A DNA stretch of 64,000 bases from Bacteroidales bacterium (GTDB lineage: Bacteria; Bacteroidota; Bacteroidia; Bacteroidales; UBA932). Where the stretch lies: positions 1-64,000 of the forward strand of contig SUYM01000015.1 in NCBI GenBank assembly GCA_015060455.1. Reading direction: 5' to 3'. The notes under the pieces are model-generated. The model was not told the DNA's origin. It searched no databases and saw only the letters and a program-made list of their open reading frames with translations. How positions within the stretch are numbered: the stretch's first letter is position 1; the number at the start of each line of letters is the position of its first letter. The translations under genes and the position numbers were made by a program. Below are positions 42,346 through 52,248 of the stretch, one piece after another.

Positions 42346-44604
42346 ATGTCAACTAACAACTTTCTGACATTCTGCCTCTTCGCCATGCTTGGGGTAGCCT
42401 GTACTCCATCAGGCGGTGACGAAGACTTCTCGTCTGGAGCGGCGGAAGCCTTTACGATACCGTTCTCGGTAAACGGCTCCAATGTGGCGCCTCCGGGCAA
42501 ATACTCTCTTGTTAATTTCCGTATCACCGATGCAGATGACGTCGTCTCCCTCAAATTGCAGGCGTCGCATTCTCTCATTGCGGGCAAGGCATACTATTTC
42601 CCTAAACTTGATGAATATGCCCTGTCGGATGGTCAGACCTTCATCGTCTGCAACCTGACTGAGCCAAGGACGGCAGGTCCGGTGAATGTCACCTTGTCTG
42701 TCTGTCCCGGAGACTATTCCGGAGAACTTGAAGTCATCATGTGTGACAAGGATCATCGTGTCTCACGACAGCCTGTCGCTCTGACTGTTCTTGAACCGGG
42801 CCGTTCATACGATGTCGATCTGGCGTTCACTCCTGACGAGTCAGTCATGTTCTACGAAGGGTTCGACCTCTGTGTATGGGGAGGCGACTATCCTTCGGGT
42901 CCCGGTTCTGACGGTTATGTTCCGGAGAAGGAAAATTCCGATACAGAAGCGGATGTGGAACTGACCGGATACGAGATGCCGTCAAGGAGGGTTGAATACA
43001 ATGTAGCAGGCTCAGGATATATTCAGGCAGGAAGTTGGGACGAGGTCTCCAATTCTACATTGGCAGATTTCCATGCAGTTTCCGACCTTTACCTGACAAG
43101 CCGTAATTTTACGGAGTTCGGTTCGCTCTGGCGCTGCCAGGAGTATCAGGGATGTCTCGGCGTCGGAGTTTCAGGCGCGTCCCGCGGTGTGTTCCAGACC
43201 TCGCCTTTCGTGAAGATCGGTGATGGCGTGTCTGACGTGAAATTCAATTTCGACATGTGCCTGATGTCTTCATTTGACGATGATTTCAGCATCCGTGTCA
43301 GCAATGGCGGCGTGATCAGGTCGGTGACCTACAACGGCAGGGAACTTGAACTGACCGGGGCCAATCCGTCATACGTGTCTTCCTACTCGGAATATACGAT
43401 CCCACGTGCCGTCCTGAATGAGAATCTCGGCAGAAGCAGCAGTGTGTCCGTGCATATCAGCAATGCCGGCTCGGCTACATCTGTCAGACTCGCAAGTCTG
43501 ACGAATACTTCCGGAAGCAAAGGCTTCTTCCTGGACAATATCACTCTTGTCAGGGCCGAACCGCTCGTGCGACCGCAGAAATCGCTCAGAGTCCTTTACT
43601 GGAACATCCAGTATGGTATGTGGGGCGATCAGGGCAATAACTATGACAATTTCGTCAAGTGGGTGAAGGCATATAATCCTGATGTCTGTGTATGGTGCGA
43701 AACTGCTTCCGTCCATAAGACAGGTTCGTCGGAGTATCTGACAGCAGAAGATCCGAGGTATCTCCGCATAGATCTGAACAATACTGCTCCTTTCCTTGAT
43801 GCCTGGAAGGCGTTGGCGGGAAGATATGGACATCAGTATGTATCCTCAGGTGCCCTCAGGGACAACTATCCGCAGATAATATCGTCGAAATATCCTATTG
43901 AGACGCTCAAACAGATCGGAGTGCCGTCAGGTCAGACCAACCCTGTCGTTCATGGTTCAGGACTGTACAGAATCAATGTGCACGGAGAAAAGATCAATAT
44001 TGTATCTGTCCATCTCTATCCTCAGAAATACACATACGGCCTCGTCGATACCAATGGTAACGGTCTTGCCGATGAGCAGGAAGCGAGTGCCCGACTCAGA
44101 GAAGGAGATGTCTATCGTGAGTGGGAAATGAAGCAGATCATAGCAGAGACTGTAAACAACTCCGCCTATGCTGCTGACAAGAACTGGATTTTCTGCGGAG
44201 ACTTCAACTCGCGAAGTTGGATGGACAAGTGGTATTACGAAAGTCAGAACGTGGTCATTGATGACAGCGAATATCTTGTGCATGACGCAATCCGCAATCA
44301 GACACGTCTGAAAGATCTTATCGGCAACTGGTTCTACGGTCAGTTCGTGACTTCAAATGCAAGGGTCAAGAGACCTGACTATATCTACATGTCGTCATCA
44401 ATGTATGCAAAGGTGTATGATGCTTACGTGGTAATGGACGGATGGTGCTCACCTAAGGAGGCGATATATGACGAAGAAGGAAATGTGCTCCTGTACAGCC
44501 CGGCAGACCACAGACCTGTTCTTGTGGATCTCGACATGGACAAGACGCTGAGCGACGAATCCGAATCAGGCATTGAGGATCTCAATCCGAGGCCGGTAAA
44601 ATAA
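42346..44604 (+). CDS. Lipoprotein with EEP (endonuclease/exonuclease/phosphatase) domain
   Basis: A 752-residue lipoprotein with lipobox GVAC (Cys19). Residues about 30-165 are a beta-domain of unknown family, about 165-410 a jelly-roll-like module (MFYEGFDLCVWGGDYP to GFFLDNITLVRAE), and about 415-752 an EEP domain. EEP motifs are intact: LYWNIQYGMW, CGDFNSRSW with Asp619 and Asn621, RPDYIY, and the final ADHRPV (Asp721-His722). The family cleaves phosphodiesters or phosphomonoesters, including sphingomyelinase- and phosphoinositide-like members. The same EEP domain, without the front modules, is encoded at 57980-58930. It is the first gene of the SusC/D operon, 37 bp ahead of susC. Confidence 0.88.
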   Translation: MSTNNFLTFCLFAMLGVACTPSGGDEDFSSGAAEAFTIPFSVNGSNVAPPGKYSLVNFRITDADDVVSLKLQASHSLIAGKAYYFPKLDEYALSDGQTFIVCNLTEPRTAGPVNVTLSVCPGDYSGELEVIMCDKDHRVSRQPVALTVLEPGRSYDVDLAFTPDESVMFYEGFDLCVWGGDYPSGPGSDGYVPEKENSDTEADVELTGYEMPSRRVEYNVAGSGYIQAGSWDEVSNSTLADFHAVSDLYLTSRNFTEFGSLWRCQEYQGCLGVGVSGASRGVFQTSPFVKIGDGVSDVKFNFDMCLMSSFDDDFSIRVSNGGVIRSVTYNGRELELTGANPSYVSSYSEYTIPRAVLNENLGRSSSVSVHISNAGSATSVRLASLTNTSGSKGFFLDNITLVRAEPLVRPQKSLRVLYWNIQYGMWGDQGNNYDNFVKWVKAYNPDVCVWCETASVHKTGSSEYLTAEDPRYLRIDLNNTAPFLDAWKALAGRYGHQYVSSGALRDNYPQIISSKYPIETLKQIGVPSGQTNPVVHGSGLYRINVHGEKINIVSVHLYPQKYTYGLVDTNGNGLADEQEASARLREGDVYREWEMKQIIAETVNNSAYAADKNWIFCGDFNSRSWMDKWYYESQNVVIDDSEYLVHDAIRNQTRLKDLIGNWFYGQFVTSNARVKRPDYIYMSSSMYAKVYDAYVVMDGWCSPKEAIYDEEGNVLLYSPADHRPVLVDLDMDKTLSDESESGIEDLNPRPVK

Positions 44605-44641
44605 CCAAACCTATTGAAAATATTTAAAAGTACGGTATCAA

Positions 44642-47600
44642 ATGAGAACGTATAAACTGATAACCCTATTGTTCCTGGCCATCGCGATGCCTCTGGCTGC
44701 ACAGAACACTGTGACGGTTTCCGGAGTTGTCAATGACGATAAGAATGTGCCGCTTATCGGTGCCACCGTCATGGTCAAAGGCTCGACAAACGGAACAATT
44801 GCTGACATTGACGGAAAATGGAGTCTCACTGTCAAGAAAGGAGATGTGTTGCAGGCGCTCTTTACGGGATTTGTTACGGAAGAGGTGACAGTGGGCAACA
44901 GCACGAAGATTGATTTTGTTCTCCGCGAGGACAGGACTCTGCTTGACGAGGTCGTTGTCATCGGATATGGCGCGACAAAGAAGTCAGATCTCACAGGTGC
45001 AGTCACCAATGTCAAGATGAATGACTTGAAGGATGTGCCTGCGTACTCTGTCGATAATGCCCTCCAAGGTCGTGTGGCGGGTGCAGAGATCATGTCCACG
45101 ACAGGTGAGCCTGGTGCCACCACCACAATCCGTATCCGCGGTACAAGGTCCATCGAGGCTTCCAACGAGCCTTTGATTGTAGTTGACGGCGTTGTAGATG
45201 CGATCAGTGACCTTAACGACATCAACTCCGAGGATATAGAGTCCATAACCGTCCTGAAAGATGCCTCTTCGACTGCCATTTACGGTGCCAGGGGAGCAAA
45301 CGGTGTAATTCTCGTTACAACCCGACAAGGCGGAGGCAGCCTTACCAGACCGAATGTGGCGTTTACAGCCAACCTTGGATTCTCACAACTTCCGAGCAAA
45401 CTTGACCTGATGAACGCAGCCGAGTTCGCGAAATATCGTAACGATGTCTCCATGCTCGGTTCCGATCCGAATAACGAGGATGCCGGTCTTACAACTCCGG
45501 TTGCCAATCTGGCTTATGCCGATCCGCTCGGAAAAGTGGGCACTGACTGGATTGATGAGATCACTCAGACTGCATTCTATCAGAATTATGCACTCTCGCT
45601 GTCAGGCCGCGACAAGGCCAACAACTACCTGATTTCCCTTGCCTACAACGACAATGAAGGTATCATCCAGGGAACCGGACAGCAGAAGATTTCCGGACGT
45701 GTCAAATATACAAGAAAACTGTACGAGTGGCTTTCGCTTACATATAACGGATTCTATACGTGGAGGAAGCAGCATCCTGCGTCTGCAAGCATAGGCGGTA
45801 CGACTGTGGGTACCTCGGCTCAGTATCTTTCTCCGCTGATCAAGCCGAATGAGTCCTTCAACCCGTTCTATGACGGTGGAACAAGGTTCAATAACCCGCG
45901 TGCCCTGATCAACGGTACGACGCACTACCGTACTTACAACACTACCACCAACTCACTCATACTGGATCTTACGCCGATCAAGAACATGGCCATCCGCAGC
46001 CAGTTCTCATTCTCCAACTTCCAGCGTCACAGATTCCAGTATCTTTCAAGCGAACTCCCTCTCAAAGCGGAGAATGACGGTGGTGAGGCGACACGTCAGG
46101 AATATGACGAAAAGTCTCTCTCAAATGAGACAACAGTCCGTTACACATTCAAGAAGAAGCGCCATACGCTTATTCCTCTTCTTGGATTCTCTGCTTATCG
46201 CAAGATATCCAACAACCTTTCCGTAGCCGGCAAGGGCTATACTGACGACAACGTTCTTTGGAACAATATGACAGCAGTACAGGATAAGAATACTTATTCG
46301 GTATCGTCGTCTTATTTCGCGATCCAGAAACTCTCGGTATTTGCACGTCTGGATTACAACTATCGTTCACGTTACTATCTGACAGTGACGGGACGTTATG
46401 ACGGTGCCTCCAACTTCGCTTCCAACAGCAAGTGGGCCTTCTTCCCGTCAGCCGCGTTCAGGTGGACCGTTTCAAAGGAGAAGTTCATGAAGAACGTTCA
46501 CTGGATTGACGACCTTTCGCTTCGACTCAGTGCCGGACGTACCGGTAACGATGCCATCAGTGCATACAGTTCGCTTGCCACCCTCAATGCGACCACCGGC
46601 AGTTATGTCTTCGACAATTCCCAGCCGGTTGCCATATATCAGAAGACAGTGGCCTCTCCTGACCTCACTTGGGAAAAGACTGACCAATATAATATAGGTA
46701 TAGATGCCGCATTCCTTGGCAAGCGTCTCAATGTTACCGCCGAGGCATATTATTCAAGGACCACCGACCTTCTTCTCAAGGTCCAACTTCCGACCCAGAC
46801 AGGTTTCAGTTCAAGATATGAAAACATCGGTACCACATCCAACAAGGGTCTCGAACTCAGCATTGAGAGCGTGAACATAGAGAAGAAGAACTTCCAGTGG
46901 CTTACCTCGTTTACCATTTCGCATAATACCCAGAGGGTGGAGGACATCGGAACTGCTGACTTTGTCACCGCATTCGAGTCTCTCGGATCCAGCAAGTATA
47001 TGATGTACGGATATGTAAAGGATTATCCGCTCAACTCTCTCTGGGGATTCCAATATGGTGGTGTATGGAAAAGTCAGGAGGAGGTTGACAGAAACAAGGT
47101 GACCAGGACATACGCCAGCGAGTCCACAAAACTCGGAACAGCAAGGTACTATGACATCAATCATGACGGCTCACTGAACCAGAAGGACCTTGTATATCTT
47201 GGAAACGCCGACCCTGTCATCTACGGAGGTCTCCAGAACAATTTCTACTGGAAGGGACTCAAGATAGGAGTCTATTTCGTATATTCTCTCGGAGGTAAGA
47301 TCTACAATATTTCTGAATTGTATATGGCAGGATCCATCAATACCAACCAGTACAGATATATGCTCGGATCTTGGCATCCTGTAAGAAATCCTAACTCGGA
47401 TATACCTGCTGCCGGCTCAAAGGCAGCAGCAGCACTTCCGAGTTCATTCCAGGTGCATGACGCATCTTATCTCCGTCTGAAGAATCTCTCGGTTGCCTAC
47501 ACCTTTGACCTCAGGAAGAAGAACAGCAATTTCTTCATGCGTGAAATTACCGTCGGTGTATCCGGAGATAACATCTATCTGTGGAAATACTATAACGGAT

Positions 47601-47710
47601 TTGACCCGGATGTCAGCAGTGAAGGAGATTCTTCGGTTCTCCGTCGTGCAGATATCGGAGCCTATCCGAAAGCAAGAACCTTTATGTTTAACCTTAATAT
47701 AAAGTTCTAG
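44642..47710 (+). CDS. SusC/RagA-type TonB-linked outer-membrane transporter
   Basis: A 1022-residue outer-membrane importer that moves oligosaccharides or other ligands into the periplasm using TonB energy. After the signal peptide (MRTYKLITLLFLAIAMPLAA) comes a carboxypeptidase-regulatory-like domain (about 25-105, VSGVVNDDKNVPLIGATVMV). A plug domain follows (about 110-230, LDEVVVIGYGATKKSDLTGA, LQGRVAGAEIM, and the ATTTIRIRGTRSI and VLKDASSTAIYGARGANGV motifs), then the 22-strand barrel. It ends with the barrel-type tail FMFNLNIKF. The SusD partner begins 4 bp after its stop. No TonB-box signalling extension for an anti-sigma factor is seen. Confidence 0.96.
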   Translation: MRTYKLITLLFLAIAMPLAAQNTVTVSGVVNDDKNVPLIGATVMVKGSTNGTIADIDGKWSLTVKKGDVLQALFTGFVTEEVTVGNSTKIDFVLREDRTLLDEVVVIGYGATKKSDLTGAVTNVKMNDLKDVPAYSVDNALQGRVAGAEIMSTTGEPGATTTIRIRGTRSIEASNEPLIVVDGVVDAISDLNDINSEDIESITVLKDASSTAIYGARGANGVILVTTRQGGGSLTRPNVAFTANLGFSQLPSKLDLMNAAEFAKYRNDVSMLGSDPNNEDAGLTTPVANLAYADPLGKVGTDWIDEITQTAFYQNYALSLSGRDKANNYLISLAYNDNEGIIQGTGQQKISGRVKYTRKLYEWLSLTYNGFYTWRKQHPASASIGGTTVGTSAQYLSPLIKPNESFNPFYDGGTRFNNPRALINGTTHYRTYNTTTNSLILDLTPIKNMAIRSQFSFSNFQRHRFQYLSSELPLKAENDGGEATRQEYDEKSLSNETTVRYTFKKKRHTLIPLLGFSAYRKISNNLSVAGKGYTDDNVLWNNMTAVQDKNTYSVSSSYFAIQKLSVFARLDYNYRSRYYLTVTGRYDGASNFASNSKWAFFPSAAFRWTVSKEKFMKNVHWIDDLSLRLSAGRTGNDAISAYSSLATLNATTGSYVFDNSQPVAIYQKTVASPDLTWEKTDQYNIGIDAAFLGKRLNVTAEAYYSRTTDLLLKVQLPTQTGFSSRYENIGTTSNKGLELSIESVNIEKKNFQWLTSFTISHNTQRVEDIGTADFVTAFESLGSSKYMMYGYVKDYPLNSLWGFQYGGVWKSQEEVDRNKVTRTYASESTKLGTARYYDINHDGSLNQKDLVYLGNADPVIYGGLQNNFYWKGLKIGVYFVYSLGGKIYNISELYMAGSINTNQYRYMLGSWHPVRNPNSDIPAAGSKAAAALPSSFQVHDASYLRLKNLSVAYTFDLRKKNSNFFMREITVGVSGDNIYLWKYYNGFDPDVSSEGDSSVLRRADIGAYPKARTFMFNLNIKF

Positions 47711-47714
47711 GCAG

Positions 47715-49241
47715 ATGAAGACATTCAGATATATATTCATTTTGATGGCAGCCATGAGCCTCGCTGCCTGTTCACTCGAAGAAGACAGGACTTCCGTGTC
47801 TGATCCGGACGACTATTTCCGCAATTTCGTGGAAAGCCAGTCTGTCGTAAACAGTTGTTATATGCCGATGAGGACCATGTACAACGGAACATTCTTCCTT
47901 GCTGTTGAATGTGTCAGTGACATTATGTACTGCTCCGGTTCAGGACAGCGTGATGCCCAGCTTGAAATAACCCCTGCAACACCACGTTATGGTGCGACAG
48001 GATGGACTCAGGCGTATTCGGGTGTGTCACGATGCAATTACGCCATCCATGGAATAGAGAATGCGGACGAGGATGCGCTTTCGGAAGAACAGAGAGTGCA
48101 ACTTCTCTGCGAGGCAAAGGCCCTCCGCGGTTTCTACTATCTCTTCCTGACCTCAATGTTCGGAGATGTACCTTTCTATTTCGACTACGTGCAGACACTC
48201 CAGGACCAGGACCGTATAGGTAGATTGGGTAGAATGTCCGCTAAGGCTACTCGCGATTCTGTTATCGTCGATTTGCAGAAGATTGCTCCGCTTGCCGATC
48301 AGACCCGTACGAGCGACAATAAGGAATCCCGCGTCGGAGCGGCACTCGCATATATGATCATTGCAAAGTGTGCCATGTGGAATGCGGCTGACGATTCCGA
48401 GTACTGGAATACCGCCCTTGACGCCTTGAAGAAGATAGAGGAGATCTACGGCGATTTCTCACAGTATCAGTACGAGTACAACGTGCTCTTCCGCAACAAG
48501 AATACTCCGGAGTCGATTCTTGAGGTTCAGCACAAATATGAGCAGGGAGGTATATCATACGTTTCCAACCTCGCTTCCTTCTGTACGCCGACTAAGCGTG
48601 TAGTCAACGAGGTGGCATATTTTGACGGAGTGGAAATACCGGAAATCGGTGCCCAGGCGACGACTTACTCACCGGCTCGTCCTAACCAGTCATTTGTGGT
48701 CCTCCAGCCGCGCAAGGGCTCTGATATCAGAGCGCATGTCAATATGGCCTGGGGCTATGGCGGAAAGGATTTTGATGACACAAAGTCAGGAAGCGGCAAG
48801 CCGTTCCTTGGTCCTAAGTTCTGGTGTCCGGACCTGCAGGCGACTTATGACGGTAATAATTATAAGGTATATCGTTATGCGGATGCTGTCCTTATGATGG
48901 CAGAGTGCTATTATGAACTCAATGATAATGACAAGGCTGTGGAGTATCTCAACAAGACCCGTACGCGGGCAGGTCTTCCGGTCTATGAGTTCAAGTCACG
49001 CCCTCGTCTTATCGAAGAGATCCGCACGGAGCGCGGCCGCGAACTCTTCGGTGAGTTCCAGCGCAAGTTTGACCTTGTAAGATGGGGCATCTGGGAGGAG
49101 AAGGTCCTGAACAACAGCGATTACAGTTCTCTCAAGAACAGACTCCAGCCTTGTCACAGATATTATCCGATTCCGGATACGGAGGTGGTAGATTCCAAGT
49201 ATAATCTTGATAATAAAGAATATGAGCAATATGGTTTCTAA
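47715..49241 (+). CDS. SusD/RagB-type nutrient-binding lipoprotein
   Basis: A 508-residue surface lipoprotein with lipobox LAAC (MKTFRYIFILMAAMSLAAC). It forms a lid over the SusC barrel and captures the ligand. Typical features are the N-terminal segment DPDDYFRNFVESQSVVNSCY, tetratricopeptide-like helices (EAKALRGFYYLFLTSMFGDVP), and the C-terminal VEYLNKTRTRAGLP and ELFGEFQRKFDLVRWG motifs, which end many SusD proteins. Its stop overlaps the start of the BACON lipoprotein by about 20 bp, indicating coupling. The ligand cannot be read from sequence; neighbours imply a HexNAc- or phosphate-containing glycan. Confidence 0.96.
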   Translation: MKTFRYIFILMAAMSLAACSLEEDRTSVSDPDDYFRNFVESQSVVNSCYMPMRTMYNGTFFLAVECVSDIMYCSGSGQRDAQLEITPATPRYGATGWTQAYSGVSRCNYAIHGIENADEDALSEEQRVQLLCEAKALRGFYYLFLTSMFGDVPFYFDYVQTLQDQDRIGRLGRMSAKATRDSVIVDLQKIAPLADQTRTSDNKESRVGAALAYMIIAKCAMWNAADDSEYWNTALDALKKIEEIYGDFSQYQYEYNVLFRNKNTPESILEVQHKYEQGGISYVSNLASFCTPTKRVVNEVAYFDGVEIPEIGAQATTYSPARPNQSFVVLQPRKGSDIRAHVNMAWGYGGKDFDDTKSGSGKPFLGPKFWCPDLQATYDGNNYKVYRYADAVLMMAECYYELNDNDKAVEYLNKTRTRAGLPVYEFKSRPRLIEEIRTERGRELFGEFQRKFDLVRWGIWEEKVLNNSDYSSLKNRLQPCHRYYPIPDTEVVDSKYNLDNKEYEQYGF

Positions 49242-49698
49242 AATTATAAGATTTGCGATGCCGGTCATAGCGGTGTTGCTGATGGTGGCAGGATGTAACA
49301 AGCCATATACGCTTGACTTTCCGCTGGCAGTCGATTCTCATGACTACAGCATAAATGCCAAGGCCGGCAGGACCCGCGTATTCTTCTATACGGACAGGGC
49401 ATGGACCATAACCCTTTCTTATGAGCCGGCAACCCGCGAATGGGCTTCGATAAGCAGGACTTCCGGAAACGGAGAAGAGCAGATCGAAGAGATAATGTTC
49501 ACTTATGAGGCAAATCCGTATCAGGAAAGGAAGGTTACTCTGATCATTCAGGCAGGCAACCTCCAGGAGACGATTACCTTTACTCAGAAAGGTGAAGGTG
49601 GAATTGACCCGGCTATGCCGCCGTTTGATCCTGAGGATGTCCTGGACTGGACAGAAGGTTCCTCTACGGCTGACGACCTTATTGTTAAACCTTTTTAG
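49222..49698 (+). CDS. BACON-domain lipoprotein
   Basis: A 158-residue lipoprotein (MVSKIIRFAMPVIAVLLMVAGC, lipobox VAGC). Residues about 40-140 form a BACON-type Ig-like sandwich: RVFFYTDRAWTITLSYEPATREWASI, then ERKVTLIIQAGNLQETITFTQKG is the usual BACON strand pattern ending in the Q-K-G turn. BACON domains are thought to bind glycans or act as spacers on surface enzymes. The tail is acidic. It overlaps the susD stop and could be a third surface subunit of the Sus complex. The start may be 49222 or 49231. Confidence 0.8.
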   Translation: MSNMVSKIIRFAMPVIAVLLMVAGCNKPYTLDFPLAVDSHDYSINAKAGRTRVFFYTDRAWTITLSYEPATREWASISRTSGNGEEQIEEIMFTYEANPYQERKVTLIIQAGNLQETITFTQKGEGGIDPAMPPFDPEDVLDWTEGSSTADDLIVKPF

Positions 49699-49707
49699 AA
49701 CGTTGCC

Positions 49708-52065
49708 ATGAAAAGAAATATTACATTCATATTCGCTATGATGGCAATCTTTTCCGCTTGTGTTGAGGATGGACTTGTCGAACTGGTCGAATTAGGCGCG
49801 CCGGTGAAGGAATACATCACTCCGGCAGAACGCAGCGCCATCGAGATACCGGTATATGCCAACGGCAGATATACAGCAAGATTCGTCGAGGATGTGGATT
49901 GGGCCGATATGGCAGAGAATAAAGGCAGCAGGGACGGAAGTCTCTATATAATGTGTGCCCGTAATGACGGTTTCAAGCGCAGTGTGAAACTCCTGCTTGA
50001 AAGCAATGTGGATTCACGTGTAGATACCGTGTTCATAAAGCAGCAGGGAACGCTGAGTGAAACTCTCTACATGTCCAATACGTCATTGATTCTCGATGGT
50101 AACGGAGGCAGTCATTCTGAGGAGATCAGCGTGAATCTTCCTTTGGAGGATGTGACGCTTGATGTATCTGAGGACTGGGTGCAGAGTTGCAGCATTCAGG
50201 AGGGTGAGTCGAGAATGCTCGTGGTGACCTCTGTAAGGAACGAAGATGAAATCGCTCCTCGTACTGCTACAATGAACATATCGTATGTAGATGGTTGGGG
50301 CGAAACCATGACTTTGACTCTGAATCTTGTTCAGCGCAATTCATCGGGAGGTCTCGGACGTGAGATTTCTCTTGCGGAATTCAAGAGCGAATATGCCGTC
50401 AACTCGGAGCAGATTACAGACTATGTAATCATAGAAGGCGTAGTCGTGAGCAATCAGGAGTCTGGAAATGTGGCTGAGAATGAGCAACTTACCCCGACAT
50501 CAATCGACAAGACAGGTTCTCCGAGATCTATATACCTTCAGAATCCGGAAGGAACTCATGGTGTCAAGATCATGACCGTATCCGAGAAGGACAATACTTT
50601 CGCACAGTTCGACAAGGTGCAGATTCTCCTTCATGGCGCCACCACGATGGTTTATGAGGATCCTGAAAGATATGTCATAGAAGGCGTCACTTCATCGATG
50701 ATTGTGTCTCACCAGTCCGGTTCGAAGGAGGATATTGCCGTAAAGGAGAAGACTGTGGCACAGTTGACGGATACTGACATCTATACCTATGTCACCCTCA
50801 AAGATGTGGGATTCAGTGTGCGTAAAGGTTCGCTTGTTCCTATCAACAATGCCTATGCAGTAGGAGGCAACAACCGTTTCAATACTTTCCCTGCTCTCAT
50901 GCACGATGCGGAAGGCAATTCGATCTACATGCTGACAAATACTACATGCAAGTATCGTGGTAACGGTGATATACTCCCATACGGAACCGGTAAGGCTTCC
51001 GGAGTCATTGTTCACGAAAGGTTCCCTCGCTTCGAATGGAAGAATGCCGCTGACCCTCTTGATATGGAGATTGACCCTGAACTCGGAAGGATGGGCACTT
51101 ACCAACTCCGTCACCAGAGCAGGGAAGATATCTATGCCGGTCTGCCAGGCAGTGTGGAGGATGGCCCGACAGCGCTTCTTACAGAGTACCGCTTCTGGAA
51201 TCCTGATGTGTCAAAAGGAGTTCTTCTGCCGACATATGGTACGAACGGCTACCTCAGGCACACATACGACGGAGATGCGTACAACTCGTCAAATGATCCG
51301 GAGAAGAGCATCAGGATGGTTGCCAACAAATATTCGTATTCATACCTCGGACCTATCGGAGGCAAGATCGGCAACTTCAACGGCTGTGGTGTCATCCTGG
51401 ATCCTGATAATGACAAATGGACTGATCAGATCGGTCTTCTCAAAGGCTTTGTCTCAACCAACAATGACGGAACAATCGAGTGGTGCGGTCCGACTTCGAC
51501 AAACGGAGATCCGAGCACCAGCCTTCCTAAGGGAGCCTTAGGCATCAATTATTCCGGCAACAACCATGTGCCGGGAGACACCTACATGACATTTGCATCA
51601 AACAACTGGTGGAACTATACGACCGACCGCCCTTACGCATGGATGGTCAACGTATCCACAAAGAATCTTACCACGACAGCGCTTTCTCTTCAACTGGCTG
51701 CATATAATCATAATTCAGCATATTATGCTCCACGTTATTGGAAGGTCGAGTGGGCCACAACGGATTCCATGGATCCGGCGGATGACAACAAATGGACTCT
51801 GGTAGGAAAGTTCACTATTCCGGATATTTCACAGAATACCGACCCTAAGTTCTTTACGACATCGGGCTCGAAGCATGTACACTTCAAGTTGCCGCTTGAT
51901 ATGCTCGGAAAGAACAATGTCTATATCCGCATAATGCCTGAAAACGATATCTGTTCAGGCGGAACCGAATATGCTGATGCGACCCTCAGGGATGTAGATG
52001 GCTCTACCAAGACAAACATCAGATACAGCATTCTTGAGTATCTGGCGATAAGATATACGAAATAA
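49708..52065 (+). CDS. DUF5689/BACON surface lipoprotein
   Basis: A 785-residue lipoprotein (lipobox SAC at Cys18). Two BACON-like sandwiches (about 25-115 and 120-220, with VFIKQQG and LNLVQRN turns) are followed by a DUF5689 domain (about 222-380: ISLAEFKSEY, DYVIIEGVVVSN, SIYLQNPEGTHGVKIM). A long C-terminal beta region (about 390-785) resembles a carbohydrate-binding jelly-roll, with ITNNWWNYTTDRP-like aromatic patches (SNNWWNYTTDRP). It is probably a surface glycan-binding protein (SGBP) of the SusC/D system, which is the usual position for one. No catalytic residues recognised. Confidence 0.82.
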   Translation: MKRNITFIFAMMAIFSACVEDGLVELVELGAPVKEYITPAERSAIEIPVYANGRYTARFVEDVDWADMAENKGSRDGSLYIMCARNDGFKRSVKLLLESNVDSRVDTVFIKQQGTLSETLYMSNTSLILDGNGGSHSEEISVNLPLEDVTLDVSEDWVQSCSIQEGESRMLVVTSVRNEDEIAPRTATMNISYVDGWGETMTLTLNLVQRNSSGGLGREISLAEFKSEYAVNSEQITDYVIIEGVVVSNQESGNVAENEQLTPTSIDKTGSPRSIYLQNPEGTHGVKIMTVSEKDNTFAQFDKVQILLHGATTMVYEDPERYVIEGVTSSMIVSHQSGSKEDIAVKEKTVAQLTDTDIYTYVTLKDVGFSVRKGSLVPINNAYAVGGNNRFNTFPALMHDAEGNSIYMLTNTTCKYRGNGDILPYGTGKASGVIVHERFPRFEWKNAADPLDMEIDPELGRMGTYQLRHQSREDIYAGLPGSVEDGPTALLTEYRFWNPDVSKGVLLPTYGTNGYLRHTYDGDAYNSSNDPEKSIRMVANKYSYSYLGPIGGKIGNFNGCGVILDPDNDKWTDQIGLLKGFVSTNNDGTIEWCGPTSTNGDPSTSLPKGALGINYSGNNHVPGDTYMTFASNNWWNYTTDRPYAWMVNVSTKNLTTTALSLQLAAYNHNSAYYAPRYWKVEWATTDSMDPADDNKWTLVGKFTIPDISQNTDPKFFTTSGSKHVHFKLPLDMLGKNNVYIRIMPENDICSGGTEYADATLRDVDGSTKTNIRYSILEYLAIRYTK

Positions 52066-52086
52066 TAACCAACAACGAATAGCACT

Positions 52087-52236
52087 ATGAACAAGAAGAT
52101 CTTTTATGTGACACCTGACCTCAAGGAGGTGGTGCTCGAGCAGGAAGGATTGCTTTGCGCTTCCGAAAGAGAAGGTAATATTGATCCGCTCAACCCGAAA
52201 TACGATTGGTCGGATGATTTGTGGGGTAACAACTAA
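52087..52236 (+). CDS. Small peptide with EG-x-LC-x-S / GNI motif (49 aa)
   Basis: Encodes 49 residues: MNKKIFYVTPDLKEVV, then the EGLLCAS core, GNI, and an acidic, Trp-containing C-terminus (YDWSDDLWGNN). It aligns without gaps over 27 residues with the peptide at 17171-17332. It begins 21 bp after the DUF5689 stop and ends 12 bp before the fimbrillin/DUF1566 gene, so it is translated inside the SusC/D operon. There is no signal peptide. The conserved single Cys, fixed GNI and acidic tail suggest selection. A role as modified-peptide precursor or small accessory is possible; nothing in the sequence proves either. Confidence 0.75.
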   Translation: MNKKIFYVTPDLKEVVLEQEGLLCASEREGNIDPLNPKYDWSDDLWGNN

Positions 52237-52248
52237 ACTATGACAGCC

